NCBI GenBank assembly: GCA_026387165.1
Contig: JAPLMG010000071.1
Span: 1 to 16,290, forward strand
Length of the DNA: 16,290 nt
Direction of reading: 5' to 3'
DNA from: Candidatus Omnitrophota bacterium
Lineage (GTDB): Bacteria > Omnitrophota > Gorgyraeia > 2-01-FULL-45-10
Shown: positions 1 through 6,147 of the stretch, piece after piece
Numbering within the stretch: position 1 is the first letter of the stretch
How the letters are laid out: each line of letters opens with the position of its first letter
Made by a program: the position numbers and the translations under genes
Notes under the pieces: model-generated
The model's input: only the letters and a program-made list of their open reading frames with translations
What the model was told of the DNA's origin: nothing
Database searches by the model: none

Positions 1-618
1 CTGATAGGAATGGAGCAATTTTCTTTTGGCATCCTGTGTCGCCACAAGAAAACCTTCCTGTCCTTTCAGGTATTCGTCATAAAGCGCCTCGAGCCCTTCC
101 TGCCCTTTATTGTCGATATTGACGGATCCTATCAGGTGGCACGCGGAACCGGCGTTAGGATAAAATCTCTTTGATTCATCGATGAAACCGACTCCCGTCA
201 GATTAAATTTCTTTAGCGCGGCCGCTTCCTTATTCGTGACTTTGCGCTTTATCCATACGAAACCTTTGTCGCGCGACAATCTCTCCGTTACAAAATCACC
301 GCTTGAGCCCAATACGGCGGAAATTATCCTTACAGCTTTTGCCTTATCTTTTATCTCGCGCGGATTTGCGTAGACGGATATTCTGTTTAAGTTCACCGCG
401 AGAATACGCATATTCCTGTCAAATATCGTGCCGCGCTTCGGCTGGAGCTCGACCGATACTATATGTTCTTCGTTGGCTATCTTGTAGTAGAAAGAATGCT
501 TTATTCCCTGCAGGTAAAAGAGGCGTATTATCAGAAGGGCTAAAGACAGGAGAAAGAAAAGAAATACAAATATCTGGCGAGTACGAAAAGTTCCGCTATG
601 CACAAAATGAAATTCCAC
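1..618 (-). CDS. ftsI: Class B penicillin-binding protein, N-terminal part (FtsI/PBP3-like septal transpeptidase)
   Basis: Septal peptidoglycan transpeptidase; only the N-terminal ~205 residues lie in the window and the gene runs off the left edge. Reading the minus strand there is a short basic cytoplasmic segment, one membrane anchor (about residues 15-32, rich in F, L, I), then the class B dimerisation domain: the signature LQPKRGTIFDRN followed by LAVNL, then FVWIKRK, and an ESKRFYPN…AHLIG-like stretch (here SACHLIGSV). The catalytic SxxK domain would be beyond the edge. The start is uncertain: GTG at 618 or GTG at 603, both with weak ribosome-binding sites. A palindromic repeat lies just upstream, so the promoter and leader have been remodelled. 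Position after rsmH and ftsL is the standard dcw order. Confidence 0.9.
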   Translation of the reverse strand, partial: MEFHFVHSGTFRTRQIFVFLFFLLSLALLIIRLFYLQGIKHSFYYKIANEEHIVSVELQPKRGTIFDRNMRILAVNLNRISVYANPREIKDKAKAVRIISAVLGSSGDFVTERLSRDKGFVWIKRKVTNKEAAALKKFNLTGVGFIDESKRFYPNAGSACHLIGSVNIDNKGQEGLEALYDEYLKGQEGFLVATQDAKRKLLHSYQ

Positions 619-645
619 GAGCCTATGCCCGTGATACCTTAATTT

Positions 646-766
646 ACCCGCCCTCACAATCAACTCTCGACAGGCTGGGTGTTTCGGCGGGTCACCCGCT
701 TACACGTTTTCCATATAACATCCGCCGAAGCACTCAGTCTATTGATAGTTGAATGCGAAAGCGGAT
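646..766. repeat. 121-bp composite palindromic element (two inverted GAA-loop hairpins)
   Basis: Hairpin 646-692 reads in minus orientation and hairpin 720-766 in plus orientation, separated by 27 bp. Each has a 7-bp outer stem (ACCCGCC/GGCGGGT; ATCCGCC/AGCGGAT with one mismatch), a 3x3 internal loop of the GAA type, and a short inner stem (ACA/TGT; GCA/TGC). A second composite of exactly the same length is at 2148-2268, with a similar spacer (both contain TACACGTTT). It occupies most of the gap between ftsL and ftsI. Confidence 0.8.
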
Positions 767-779
767 ATATATCCGTTAT

Positions 780-822
780 CCTTCGACAGGCTCAGAATAT
801 AAAACTTTGAGCTTTTGTCGAG
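780..822. repeat. Hairpin containing the TTCGACAGGCTCAG motif
   Basis: Left arm CGACA…GCTCA and right arm TGAGC…TGTCG pair around an AT-rich loop. It ends 4 bases before the ftsL stop codon, so it may form in the ftsL-ftsI transcript. The same 14-base core recurs at about 7924-7940, where it forms the end of a coding sequence. Confidence 0.6.
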
Positions 823-825
823 GTA

Positions 826-1209
826 TTATCTTTCTCTAGCGTGGACGTCCGGCCTGCCGCCAAGAAAATCAAATAATTTAAATATCCCCGCCCTCTCTTC
901 GAGGCCCGATACTCTCAAGGGTCCGCCCGGCACATAAGAATCTTTCCTTGCCAGCCTCATTACCTGGCGATTCTTAGGATAGGATACAGATACTTTCCTT
1001 TCCAAGAGAACCTTCTCCAAACGGGAGGGCGATTCCAAGTTGGATATATTATATCGGAGTATGCCTTTTCGGTCAAGCATCTCTTTGAGTTTCTTCTCTT
1101 TACAGTCTATTTCGTAGCTTAACTTTACCAGCTCCACCTGCTGGTGAACATAAACTAAGGCGGTCAAAGTAATTATTCCTAAGAGTATAATGTACTTAAA
1201 AAGTCTCAT
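826..1209 (-). CDS. ftsL: FtsL-like short bitopic cell-division protein
   Basis: A 127-residue protein with a short cytoplasmic N-terminus, one transmembrane helix (about residues 4-21, FKYIILLGIITLTALVYV), then a periplasmic coiled-coil rich in K, E and L (about 25-65). This architecture and its place directly after rsmH (stop codon, two bases, then ATG) and before ftsI fit FtsL, the divisome component that links FtsB/FtsQ to the septal synthase. FtsL sequences are poorly conserved, so the call rests on layout and topology rather than on motifs. The C-terminal ~30 residues are basic and probably disordered. Confidence 0.75.
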   Translation of the reverse strand: MRLFKYIILLGIITLTALVYVHQQVELVKLSYEIDCKEKKLKEMLDRKGILRYNISNLESPSRLEKVLLERKVSVSYPKNRQVMRLARKDSYVPGGPLRVSGLEERAGIFKLFDFLGGRPDVHARER

Positions 1210-1211
1210 GA

Positions 1212-2099
1212 TTACTGCTCGATCCTTTCCGCAACCCTCAATTTGGCGCTTCTTGAACGGGGGTTATTTATTACCTCCTCGCGCTCCGGAATCAAGGGTT
1301 TTTTTGTTATAATTTTTAACACACTTAACTTCGAATAACCCTTAAACATATTTTTTACTATCCTATCCTCAAGCGAGTGAAAGGATATCACCACTATCCT
1401 GCCTCCCGGCTTTAACCAGAATATCGCGCTCTTCAATGCCTCTTCGAGCGCGCCAAGTTCGTCATTTACAAATATTCTTATAGCTTGAAAAGTGCGCGTT
1501 GCCGGATGAATTTTAAGGTTCCTGTACTTATAACCGACGGCCATCTTCACTATCTCGGCGAGCTCTCCCGTGGTCTCGATGGCCTTGCGCTCGCGCGCAT
1601 CTTTTATAAACCTCGCGATCCTGTTGTGGAACCGCTCTTCTCCGAAATTCTCTATTATCTCGGAAAGCTTCTCTTCTTTATATTTATTGACCACATCGTA
1701 TGCTGTGATACCGGAGCTCCGGTCCATCCTCATATCGAGTGAGGCATCCGATCTTATACTGAAGCCTCTCGACGCGTCATCTAACTGATACGAGGAGATC
1801 CCGATATCCAATAGCACGGCGTCTACGTTCTTTATATTCTGTATTTTAAGGATCCTATCGATATTCCTGAAGTTGTCGTTGACCGGCGTGAAAGAACCGC
1901 CGAAACTTTTTAGTCTGTCTCTTGCTATGGCGAGCGCCTCTAGATCAGCATCTATGCCTATGACTCTTCCTCCGGGGAGTATACTCTTCAGTATCTCCTC
2001 CGAATGCCCTCCGCCGCCGACCGTAGCGTCAACCACAACGGCGCCTTTTCGGAGATTTAAATAACTTACAGCTTTATTCAGCAGCACACTTTGATGCAC
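1212..2099 (-). CDS. rsmH: 16S rRNA (cytosine(1402)-N(4))-methyltransferase RsmH (MraW)
   Basis: A full-length 295-residue SAM-dependent methyltransferase that modifies C1402 in the ribosomal P site. The SAM-binding motif VVDATVGGGGHSEEIL lies near residues 22-37, followed by GIDAD, the family segment AVLLDIGISSYQLDDASRGFS (D-x-G-x-SS), the loop RTFQAIRIFVNDEL and the C-terminal ISFHSLEDRIVKN; all are RsmH hallmarks. The start is GTG at 2099 (MHQSVLL, the normal N-terminus), with GGAG about 14 bases upstream. It is followed two bases later by ftsL, so the two are probably translationally coupled. A composite palindrome separates it from the upstream small ORF. Confidence 0.97.
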   Translation of the reverse strand: MHQSVLLNKAVSYLNLRKGAVVVDATVGGGGHSEEILKSILPGGRVIGIDADLEALAIARDRLKSFGGSFTPVNDNFRNIDRILKIQNIKNVDAVLLDIGISSYQLDDASRGFSIRSDASLDMRMDRSSGITAYDVVNKYKEEKLSEIIENFGEERFHNRIARFIKDARERKAIETTGELAEIVKMAVGYKYRNLKIHPATRTFQAIRIFVNDELGALEEALKSAIFWLKPGGRIVVISFHSLEDRIVKNMFKGYSKLSVLKIITKKPLIPEREEVINNPRSRSAKLRVAERIEQ

Positions 2100-2147
2100 A
2101 GCTTAAAATAACTCCGGTATTATGGAACTTGACAGGTACCCTTATTT

Positions 2148-2268
2148 ACCCGCCTTCGCAACCAACTGTCTATAGACAGGGTGCTTCGGCGGGTTATTCG
2201 CCTACACGTTTCGGTATGACATCCGCCGAAGCATTTAGTTCATAATAGAGATAAATGCGAAGGCGGAT
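2148..2268. repeat. 121-bp composite palindromic element, second copy
   Basis: Hairpin 2148-2194 (minus orientation: ACCCGCC, GAA, GCA / TGC, GAA, GGCGGGT, with a 14-bp palindrome CTGTCTATAGACAG at its tip) and hairpin 2221-2268 (plus orientation: ATCCGCC, GAA, GCATTTA / TAAATGC, GAA, GGCGGAT) are separated by 26 bp. It lies between mraZ and rsmH and overlaps the 3' end of the 71-codon ORF. Same length and layout as 646-766. Confidence 0.85.
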
Positions 2269-2450
2269 AAAAGCTTTGTCAGCAGTTCCACCCTGTGAAA
2301 AGAAAATTTCTTTAACGTGTCGCCGTCCATGCCGCAGAGCGCCGGATCACCGTTGAGCGCCCTGACCCTCCTCATCTTCTCGATAAAGCAATCCATGCCG
2401 GCATTATATAGCTTTACCTTCTTTATGGATCTACTGTATCTCGGATTCAT
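2235..2450 (-). CDS. 71-residue hypothetical protein between mraZ and rsmH
   Basis: I do not recognise this protein. The ATG at 2450 is preceded by AAAGGAGGTGATC, a full match to the anti-Shine-Dalgarno end of 16S rRNA, with 5 bases of spacing; this decides the start against a longer reading frame that would overlap mraZ. The product is basic (RYSRSIKKVKLY…) with no membrane segment. Its last ~11 residues and stop codon are encoded inside the palindromic repeat at 2221-2268, so the original C-terminus may have been replaced by a repeat insertion. It begins 17 bases after the mraZ stop codon and would be co-transcribed with it. The ribosome-binding site argues that it is translated. Confidence 0.6.
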   Translation of the reverse strand: MNPRYSRSIKKVKLYNAGMDCFIEKMRRVRALNGDPALCGMDGDTLKKFSFHRVELLTKLLSAFAFISIMN

Positions 2451-2467
2451 GAAGATCACCTCCTTTG

Positions 2468-2911
2468 CTACTCTTCCCGGGCCATTAACTTTTCGGCTAT
2501 CTCCTCGAAAGAACCTTTCGAGCTCTCGTAATAATCCCGCCACATCTCCTTGGCCCATATCTCAATTCTGTTCGAAACGCCTATTATCATGATATCTCTT
2601 TTGATGTCGGCAAAGTCTTTCAGGTACTTCGGCAGCAGTATCCTGCCCTGTCCATCACACTCAACCTGGGTCGCGCCTGAAAAGTAGAGCCTGTTAAATT
2701 TTCTGGATTCCGAGTTTGTAAAAGGCATGGATTTGAACTTGGATTCCTGGGCCTTCCACTCGTCCTCCGTAAAAAGAAAGAGGCACTTATCGAGGCCCCT
2801 GGTTATATAGCATTTTTTTATATCGTATTCCTTGAAAAATTCGCGGAATCTCGACGGGATTATGATGCGGCCCTTTTTATCTATAGTATGTTCATGCTCG
2901 CCGTAAAACAT
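2468..2911 (-). CDS. mraZ: MraZ, transcriptional regulator of the division/cell-wall cluster
   Basis: A 147-residue protein with the two AbrB-like SpoVT/MraZ half-domains: MFYGEHEHTIDKKGRIIIPSRFRE at the N-terminus and ATQVECDGQGRILLPKYLKDFA near residues 80-101. Both carry the family pattern D-x-(K/Q)-GR-(I/L)-xP. MraZ forms ring-like oligomers that bind repeated sites in its own promoter and control the dcw operon. GGAGG lies 10 bases before the ATG. A consensus promoter and three evenly spaced GTGG boxes lie immediately upstream (separate entries), which fits autoregulation. It is the first gene of the cluster. Confidence 0.97.
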   Translation of the reverse strand: MFYGEHEHTIDKKGRIIIPSRFREFFKEYDIKKCYITRGLDKCLFLFTEDEWKAQESKFKSMPFTNSESRKFNRLYFSGATQVECDGQGRILLPKYLKDFADIKRDIMIIGVSNRIEIWAKEMWRDYYESSKGSFEEIAEKLMAREE

Positions 2912-2924
2912 GACTTTGTAACCT

Positions 2925-2950
2925 CCACTTTACACCACTTTTCACCACTA
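2925..2950 (-). promoter_or_regulatory. Probable MraZ operator: three AGTGG boxes at 10-bp spacing
   Basis: On the minus strand GTGG occurs at 2948-2945, 2938-2935 and 2928-2925, exactly 10 bp apart (GTGGTGAAAA, GTGGTGTAAA, GTGGAGG). MraZ is known to bind short G-rich direct repeats with roughly one helical turn between them. The boxes follow the promoter and the last overlaps the mraZ ribosome-binding site, so bound MraZ could block both transcription and initiation. The operator function is inferred. Confidence 0.7.
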
Positions 2951-2960
2951 CGTAATACAA

Positions 2961-2989
2961 AGTATACACTACACCCCCACCCTTGTCAA
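2961..2989 (-). promoter_or_regulatory. Sigma-70-type promoter of mraZ
   Basis: TTGACA (2989-2984), a 17-base spacer and TATACT (2966-2961): nearly perfect consensus. The expected start near 2954 gives a leader of about 40 bases before the mraZ ATG at 2911. Confidence 0.85.
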
Positions 2990-3031
2990 GCGTATTGGAT
3001 ATGAAATTTTGTACTATGAGTACGTGATATT

Positions 3032-3267
3032 GGTAAGGGATTTTTTCGCTTCAAGCATACGGCGTAACTTGCGTTGGCCGCCTTACGCGGACATAAATTT
3101 ACATTGGGCATGTAAATTTATTCGAACAAATTTTCACAAAAATTTAACTTCTTTCAGGAATTTAAATTTTTTGCTATATCGCCATAGGGTGTAAAAATTT
3201 GTTAACGCCGCTTCAGGCGTATCCACCGCAAGTTACGCCATCAAGAAAGCTGAAAAAATCCCCATCC
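3032..3267. repeat. Inverted-repeat element in a gene-free stretch
   Basis: The segment GGATTTTTTC…GGCGTAACTTGCG at about 3037-3073 recurs inverted at about 3228-3262, with ~155 bp between the arms. Within it, 3093-3121 is a perfect 12-bp hairpin (ATAAATTTACAT / ATGTAAATTTAT) with a 5-base loop. The layout resembles a miniature element without coding capacity. No gene is visible from 3003 to 3790. Confidence 0.55.
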
Positions 3268-3511
3268 CCTTTTCAAACGATAAAAATTTGTTGGGAGTGT
3301 TGGTAAAATTTTTACGGATACTACTTTCTGGCAGGCGGACCTTGCGGGGTAGTTGCCGAAGCGGCGTTACAAAATTTGATACATTATGGCAATGCAGAAA
3401 GGACGGACAAACTGCTCAAGCTATTATTTTGTTGGCAGGTTGGACGGACATCAAAATTTTTCCTAATAAATTTACATGCCCAATCATACATGTCCAAATT
3501 AGCACAATTTC

Positions 3512-3657
3512 CCCCTCACCTTAATCCTCTCCCCCTTTGGGGGAGAGGAAATTATGAGGAAATCCCCTCTCCCCTTTAGGGGAGAGGGTAAGCCCGCAAG
3601 GCTATAGACAAGCGGTAGGCATCCGGTTTTTGTATGAAAACCGGATAGGGTGAGGGG
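3512..3657. repeat. Nested palindrome with two long G/C hairpins
   Basis: Outer arms CCCCTCACC (3512-3520) and GGTGAGGGG (3649-3657) enclose two strong hairpins: 3526-3548 (10-bp stem CCTCTCCCCC, loop ttt) and 3565-3588 (10-bp stem CCCTCTCCCC, loop ttta). A 56-bp element (3591-3646) appears to have inserted into its right arm. Confidence 0.7.
3591..3646 (-). repeat. 56-bp hairpin element, copy 1
   Basis: On the minus strand, a 26-base palindrome (ATCCGGTTTT arm, 3646-3621) is followed by a ~30-base conserved segment containing TATAGCC and ending TTGCGGGCT, which itself can fold (AGCC/GGCT). The conserved segment matches 15870-15900 with two mismatches over 31 bases. The palindrome occupies the same relative place in both copies but differs in sequence. 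Confidence 0.65.
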
Positions 3658-3794
3658 TATGCAAAGATCGAATCTCAAAATGCCTTTTCCGTCGAGGGTA
3701 AAACGCTAATTTGGACAGCAATGATGCCCAATGTAAATTTATGTCCGCGGAGGCAACGCCCCGCGAGGTCCACGCCTGCCTGTAGGTGAAAGAC

Positions 3795-3822
3795 AAAAGA
3801 GGCGCCTCTTTCGAAGCGCCCC
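3795..3822 (-). terminator. Rho-independent terminator of rnpB
   Basis: Directly after the RNase P RNA, the minus strand has GGGGCGC (3822-3816) pairing with GCGCCTC (3805-3799), followed by TTTT and further T-rich sequence. Confidence 0.75.
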
Positions 3823-3827
3823 TTTAG

Positions 3828-4271
3828 TTTAGTAGACCTGTAAGCCGAGTTTTGTCTTGCCCCGCATCTTTCGACGCGAGACGAGATGGTCATCTATCTG
3901 GCCGCCGGATTGCTCCGGCGATCTAGCGACCTTACCCGTCCCGATACTGATGCATGTACAGTAAGGGCGAGCAACCCTTAAATCGGGACCTATTTGATCT
4001 TGCTCCGCGTAGAGATTACCCCGTTTCACCCTACTTCGCCAATCAACCAGTTAAATTCGGGTATGGCTTCGTAGGGGCAGGCCCCTTATACGGGACCTTG
4101 GTCCTGCGAAGCCCTACCGGCTATAGCCGGTTGACGGGCGAAGCAGACTCGTCTCTGTGGCTCTTAATCCTCGCCTCTCGGCGGACGGCCGTTAACCGTT
4201 ACGCTGCTCCTCGGAGCTCGGACTTTCCTCCCCGCCATAAAACCGGCGAAGCGACCATCCGGTCTGCTAAA
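3828..4271 (-). ncRNA. rnpB: RNase P RNA
   Basis: The catalytic RNA that removes 5' leaders from tRNA precursors. The minus strand shows the universal landmarks in order: GAGGAAAGTCCGAGCTCC near the 5' end, the GCAGCGTAACGGTTAACGG region, AGGGTGAAACGGGGTAATC, GGCCAGATAGATGACCATC and the 3' segment ACAAAACTCGGCTTACAGG. The ends pair as helix P1: TTTAGCAGACC (4271-4261) with GGTCTACTAAA (3838-3828), with one mismatch. At about 444 nt it is slightly longer than typical type A RNAs. A terminator follows at 3795-3822, and rnhA lies upstream on the same strand. Confidence 0.96.
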
Positions 4272-4285
4272 ATATATCTATAAAT

Positions 4286-4331
4286 TCAGGATTTTGTCCT
4301 GACATAAAAAGTGATGGACTAAATCTGTCAA
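4286..4331 (-). promoter_or_regulatory. Candidate rnpB promoter and leader hairpin
   Basis: TTGACA (4331-4326), 17 bases, then TTTATG (4308-4303), overlapping the rnhA stop codon. It is followed by a 6-bp hairpin, TCAGGA/TCCTGA (4302-4286). The -35 is consensus and the -10 is weak; rnpB may instead be read from upstream. Confidence 0.4.
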
Positions 4332-4741
4332 ATTAAATTCGCTAAGTTTATCGCCCTGTTCACCAGCTTGTCCGCTTCCTTATTCTTTTCGCGCTCGATA
4401 TGCCTGATCTCAAAACTCTTGAAGCTCTTCAGCATATTCATCGCCATCTCAAAAAGCGGCTTCAGCCCCGGGTCCTTAACACGGTAATCACCCGTCAGCT
4501 GCCTGGCGACAAGCTCGCTGTCCAGATTTACAATAATTTTGTCTGCCCTCAATATCAGCGCTTCTTCCAGTCCGTAAAGGAGCGCGCTATATTCGGCTAT
4601 ATTATTTGTCGTTTCTCCGATGTACTTTGAGATCTCTTTTAATCTATTTCCGCCCGCGTCCAGGATCACCACCCCCACGCCGGATGGGCCGGGGTTGCCT
4701 CTTGAGCCGCCATCTATATAGATTTCTATTGTTTTTCGCAT
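4328..4741 (-). CDS. rnhA: Ribonuclease HI family protein
   Basis: Degrades the RNA strand of RNA:DNA hybrids. From the ATG at 4741 the product is 137 residues: strand one IEIYIDGGSRGNPGPSGVG carries the first catalytic Asp, NIAEYSALLYGLEEAL the Glu, VNLDSELVARQLTGDYRV the second Asp, and IEREKNKEADKLVNRA the C-terminal Asp. The SELVARQL…LKPL pattern is that of the compact bacterial/archaeal type without the basic handle loop of E. coli RNase HI. A start 19 codons upstream is possible, but the extra residues are unlike the family. It lies 81 bases after the zinc-ribbon gene and just before rnpB. Confidence 0.92.
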   Translation of the reverse strand: MRKTIEIYIDGGSRGNPGPSGVGVVILDAGGNRLKEISKYIGETTNNIAEYSALLYGLEEALILRADKIIVNLDSELVARQLTGDYRVKDPGLKPLFEMAMNMLKSFKSFEIRHIEREKNKEADKLVNRAINLANLI

Positions 4742-4754
4742 AATATTTGTTCCC

Positions 4755-4794
4755 GCCTGAGACAGGCTATAAACATGGCGGTGGGAAGACCGCC
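4755..4794. other. Two small hairpins between the zinc-ribbon gene and rnhA
   Basis: GGCGGT/ACCGCC (4777-4782, 4789-4794) and GCCTG/CAGGC (4755-4759, 4763-4767) form two adjacent stem-loops just before the rnhA start at 4741. They may tune translation or act as mRNA processing sites; nothing identifies a ligand or factor. Confidence 0.4.
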
Positions 4795-4822
4795 CCACTG
4801 CTATAAAATTATCATGGCGGGG

Positions 4823-5536
4823 TTATTCTTCAAGGTAAAGTATCCGCGCGCAGCTTCCGCAGCAGACAAGCTCTTTCTTAGTTCTTATCTCGTGTATCAC
4901 CTGGGACGGCAATATCCTGAAGCACCCCTGGCAGGAATCGCCCGCCACGGGTACAACGGCCAGGCCGTCTTTGCTCTTAACGATCCTGTCGTACCTGGCA
5001 AGCACTGTCCTTTCTATCTTTCCGGCGAGAACGGCCCTCTGGGCGTTCAGGCCTTCCGCTTCCGCTTTCATGCGGCTGACCTCTTCGTCGCACTTCTTCT
5101 TCTGCCGCCCCAGCTTGTCTTCTTCCACCTTGAGAAACTCTTTTTCCTTCGATATCTTCTGGTTCTCGGCATCCATCTGATCGAATATCTTCAATACCTC
5201 TTCTTCTATCAATGAATTATCGGCCCTCGTCCTCGCTATCTCGCCTTCCAGCGCGGCATACTCCTTGTTCGTCTTGATTTGATAAAGCTGGGACTGAAAC
5301 TTCTTTATCGAGCCTTCTTTGGACTCAAGGTCCATCTCTTTTTCTTTGCGCTTCATCAAAAGCGCCTTGAGAGCCTCTTCCAATTTTTTCAGGCTGCTCT
5401 TCTTCTCCTCAAAAGCATCATCCATCTTTTTGAGCTCCTGAGGTATCGACTCAAGATCGCGCTCGATCCTTAATATCTGGGTGTCGAGCCCCTGCAACTC
5501 AACCAATAGCTTAAGCTGTTCTTCTAGATTTAGCAT
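4823..5536 (-). CDS. Coiled-coil C4-type zinc-ribbon protein
   Basis: A 237-residue protein from the ATG at 5536 (MLNLEEQLKLL; six residues upstream are also open). Residues ~10-180 form a long antiparallel coiled coil rich in E, K and L. The C-terminus is a four-cysteine ribbon, CQGCFRILP…VCCGSCARILY. This is the widespread family often annotated as a zf-RING_7/C4 zinc-ribbon protein and commonly found near rpoD, rnpB and mraZ. The family is suggested to bind nucleic acid or other proteins; its exact role is not established. In this family IRTKKELVCCGSCARILY is the typical ending, so the gene is intact. Confidence 0.85.
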   Translation of the reverse strand: MLNLEEQLKLLVELQGLDTQILRIERDLESIPQELKKMDDAFEEKKSSLKKLEEALKALLMKRKEKEMDLESKEGSIKKFQSQLYQIKTNKEYAALEGEIARTRADNSLIEEEVLKIFDQMDAENQKISKEKEFLKVEEDKLGRQKKKCDEEVSRMKAEAEGLNAQRAVLAGKIERTVLARYDRIVKSKDGLAVVPVAGDSCQGCFRILPSQVIHEIRTKKELVCCGSCARILYLEE

Positions 5537-5556
5537 ACAATATTTTCGCTTCAAAT

Positions 5557-5658
5557 CGTTTAGTGTCCCTCGACGCGTTCGTCGCTTCGCTCCTCACTTG
5601 CTCGGGACATGGTGAGCAAGCCAAAAATTGCACAAGCAATTTTTGGCGCGTCGAACCA
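5557..5658. repeat. Palindromic element downstream of tRNA-Val
   Basis: Outer arms around CTCGACGCG (5569-5577) and CGCGTCGA (5647-5654) enclose a perfect 12-bp hairpin, GCCAAAAATTGC / GCAATTTTTGGC (5620-5631, 5636-5647), plus a smaller CTTGCTC/GAGCAAG hairpin. It lies between the tRNA 3' end and the zinc-ribbon gene and may also act as a processing or termination structure. Confidence 0.55.
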
Positions 5659-5735
5659 TGGTGGACACGACAGGATTCGAACCTGTGACCTCTGCGATGT
5701 GAACGCAACGCTCTAACCAGCTGAGCCACGTGTCC
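5659..5735 (-). tRNA. tRNA-Val(CAC)
   Basis: A complete cloverleaf on the minus strand: acceptor GGACACG/CGTGTCC, D-arm GCTC…GAGC, anticodon stem TTGCG/CGCAG with loop TTCACAT (anticodon CAC), T-arm ACAGG-TTCGAAT-CCTGT, discriminator A and an encoded CCA. Valine is assigned by the CAC anticodon. Confidence 0.95.
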
Positions 5736-5744
5736 ATTTTAGTT

Positions 5745-5834
5745 CAGAGTTGATAGTTCATAGTGCATAGTCTATAGTACGCGCCATGAAAAAACACTAA
5801 GAATTGTCAACTATAAACTATGAACTATTAACTA
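5745..5834. repeat. Inverted TAGTTCATAGT-type simple repeats
   Basis: AT-rich runs of the kind AGTTGATAGTTCATAGT (from 5745) and their inverted counterpart (ending 5834) sit either side of about 30 bases between tRNA-Val and the duplicated end of tRNA(CAU). No gene is visible here. Confidence 0.5.
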
Positions 5835-5835
5835 T

Positions 5836-5994
5836 TGGTGGGCCCGCAAGGACTTGGTCCTCCGCTCGCAGAGCTCGCTCCGGACCGGCCAAATTTCTGT
5901 CGGCCAGTGGCCTTTTCCTCCTTATTCGGTCGGCGAAATTTGGCTTCAAGTCCATATACGGACCTTATAATGCAACTATCAAACTACCTGAATA
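5836..5994 (-). repeat. Duplicated 3' end of tRNA(CAU) plus 138-bp palindromic insert
   Basis: Bases 5836-5856 repeat exactly the last 21 bases of tRNA(CAU) (5995-6015), including the CCA. Between the copies lie 138 bp with a 10-bp inverted repeat GCCAAATTTC / GAAATTTGGC (5888-5897, 5935-5944) and a GGTCC/GGACC pair at its left. This looks like an insertion next to or within the tRNA 3' end with a 21-bp duplication, or the scar of an earlier tRNA-targeted event. Confidence 0.65.
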
Positions 5995-6071
5995 TGGTGG
6001 GCCCGCAAGGACTTGAACCTTGGACCAAGAGATTATGAGTCTCCTGCTCTACCAAACTGAGCTACAGGCCC
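5995..6071 (-). tRNA. tRNA(CAU): elongator tRNA-Met or tRNA-Ile2
   Basis: A complete cloverleaf: acceptor GGGCCTG/CGGGCCC, D-arm GCTC…GAGC, anticodon stem GGAGA/TCTCT with loop CTCATAA (anticodon CAT), T-arm CAAGG-TTCAAGT-CCTTG, and an encoded CCA. It is not an initiator, because the first acceptor pair G-C is intact. Elongator Met and lysidine-modified Ile2 cannot be separated by eye; the GGAGACTCATAATCTC arm and acceptor resemble Ile2. It is the attachment site of the two downstream cassettes: its 5' half is repeated at 12310-12350 and 15827-15923. Its original promoter appears to have been displaced to 16112-16140. Confidence 0.93.
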
Positions 6072-6095
6072 ACACTATTTTACTTCAGAAGCCTA

Positions 6096-6140
6096 GTCTC
6101 GCCGAAGCTCAAAGCTGAAAAGCTTTGGGCGAAGGCGGAC
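6096..6140 (+). repeat. GAA-loop hairpin upstream of the intact tRNA(CAU)
   Basis: GTC(T)CGCC, GAA, GCTCAAAGCT, loop GAAA, AGCTTTGGGC, GAA, GGCGGAC. It is flanked by copies of ACAGGCCCAC (the tRNA 5' end), at 6064-6073 and 6139-6148, consistent with insertion at the tRNA 5' boundary with target duplication. Confidence 0.8.
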
Positions 6141-6147
6141 AGGCCCA

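Larger units (their letters stand above)
3086..3749. repeat. Long-range 26-bp inverted repeat (3086-3111 and 3724-3749) framing a repeat-rich stretch
   Basis: The 26 bases at 3086-3111 are repeated perfectly in inverted orientation at 3724-3749. A second, imperfect inverted pair lies at about 3330-3356 and 3751-3779, and a third relation links about 3468-3506 to 3707-3743. Many short AAATTT-centred palindromes fill the interval. The stretch has no convincing coding frame and reads as nested or decayed mobile palindromes. Confidence 0.6.

Noticed and set aside
303..752. 149-codon plus-strand frame near the left edge
   Set aside because: It is antisense to ftsI and runs into the palindromic repeat; the opposite strand shows clear penicillin-binding protein motifs.
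2451..2558. Upstream extension of the 71-codon ORF to 107 residues
   Set aside because: The extension overlaps mraZ in another frame, while the ATG at 2450 has a perfect ribosome-binding site.
3829..4283. Several open frames on both strands within 3829-4283
   Set aside because: They lie inside the RNase P RNA and have no protein-like features.
5511..5729. Open frame on the minus strand through tRNA-Val (starts MAQLVRALRSH)
   Set aside because: It is the conceptual translation of the tRNA-Val gene and the following palindrome, not a protein.
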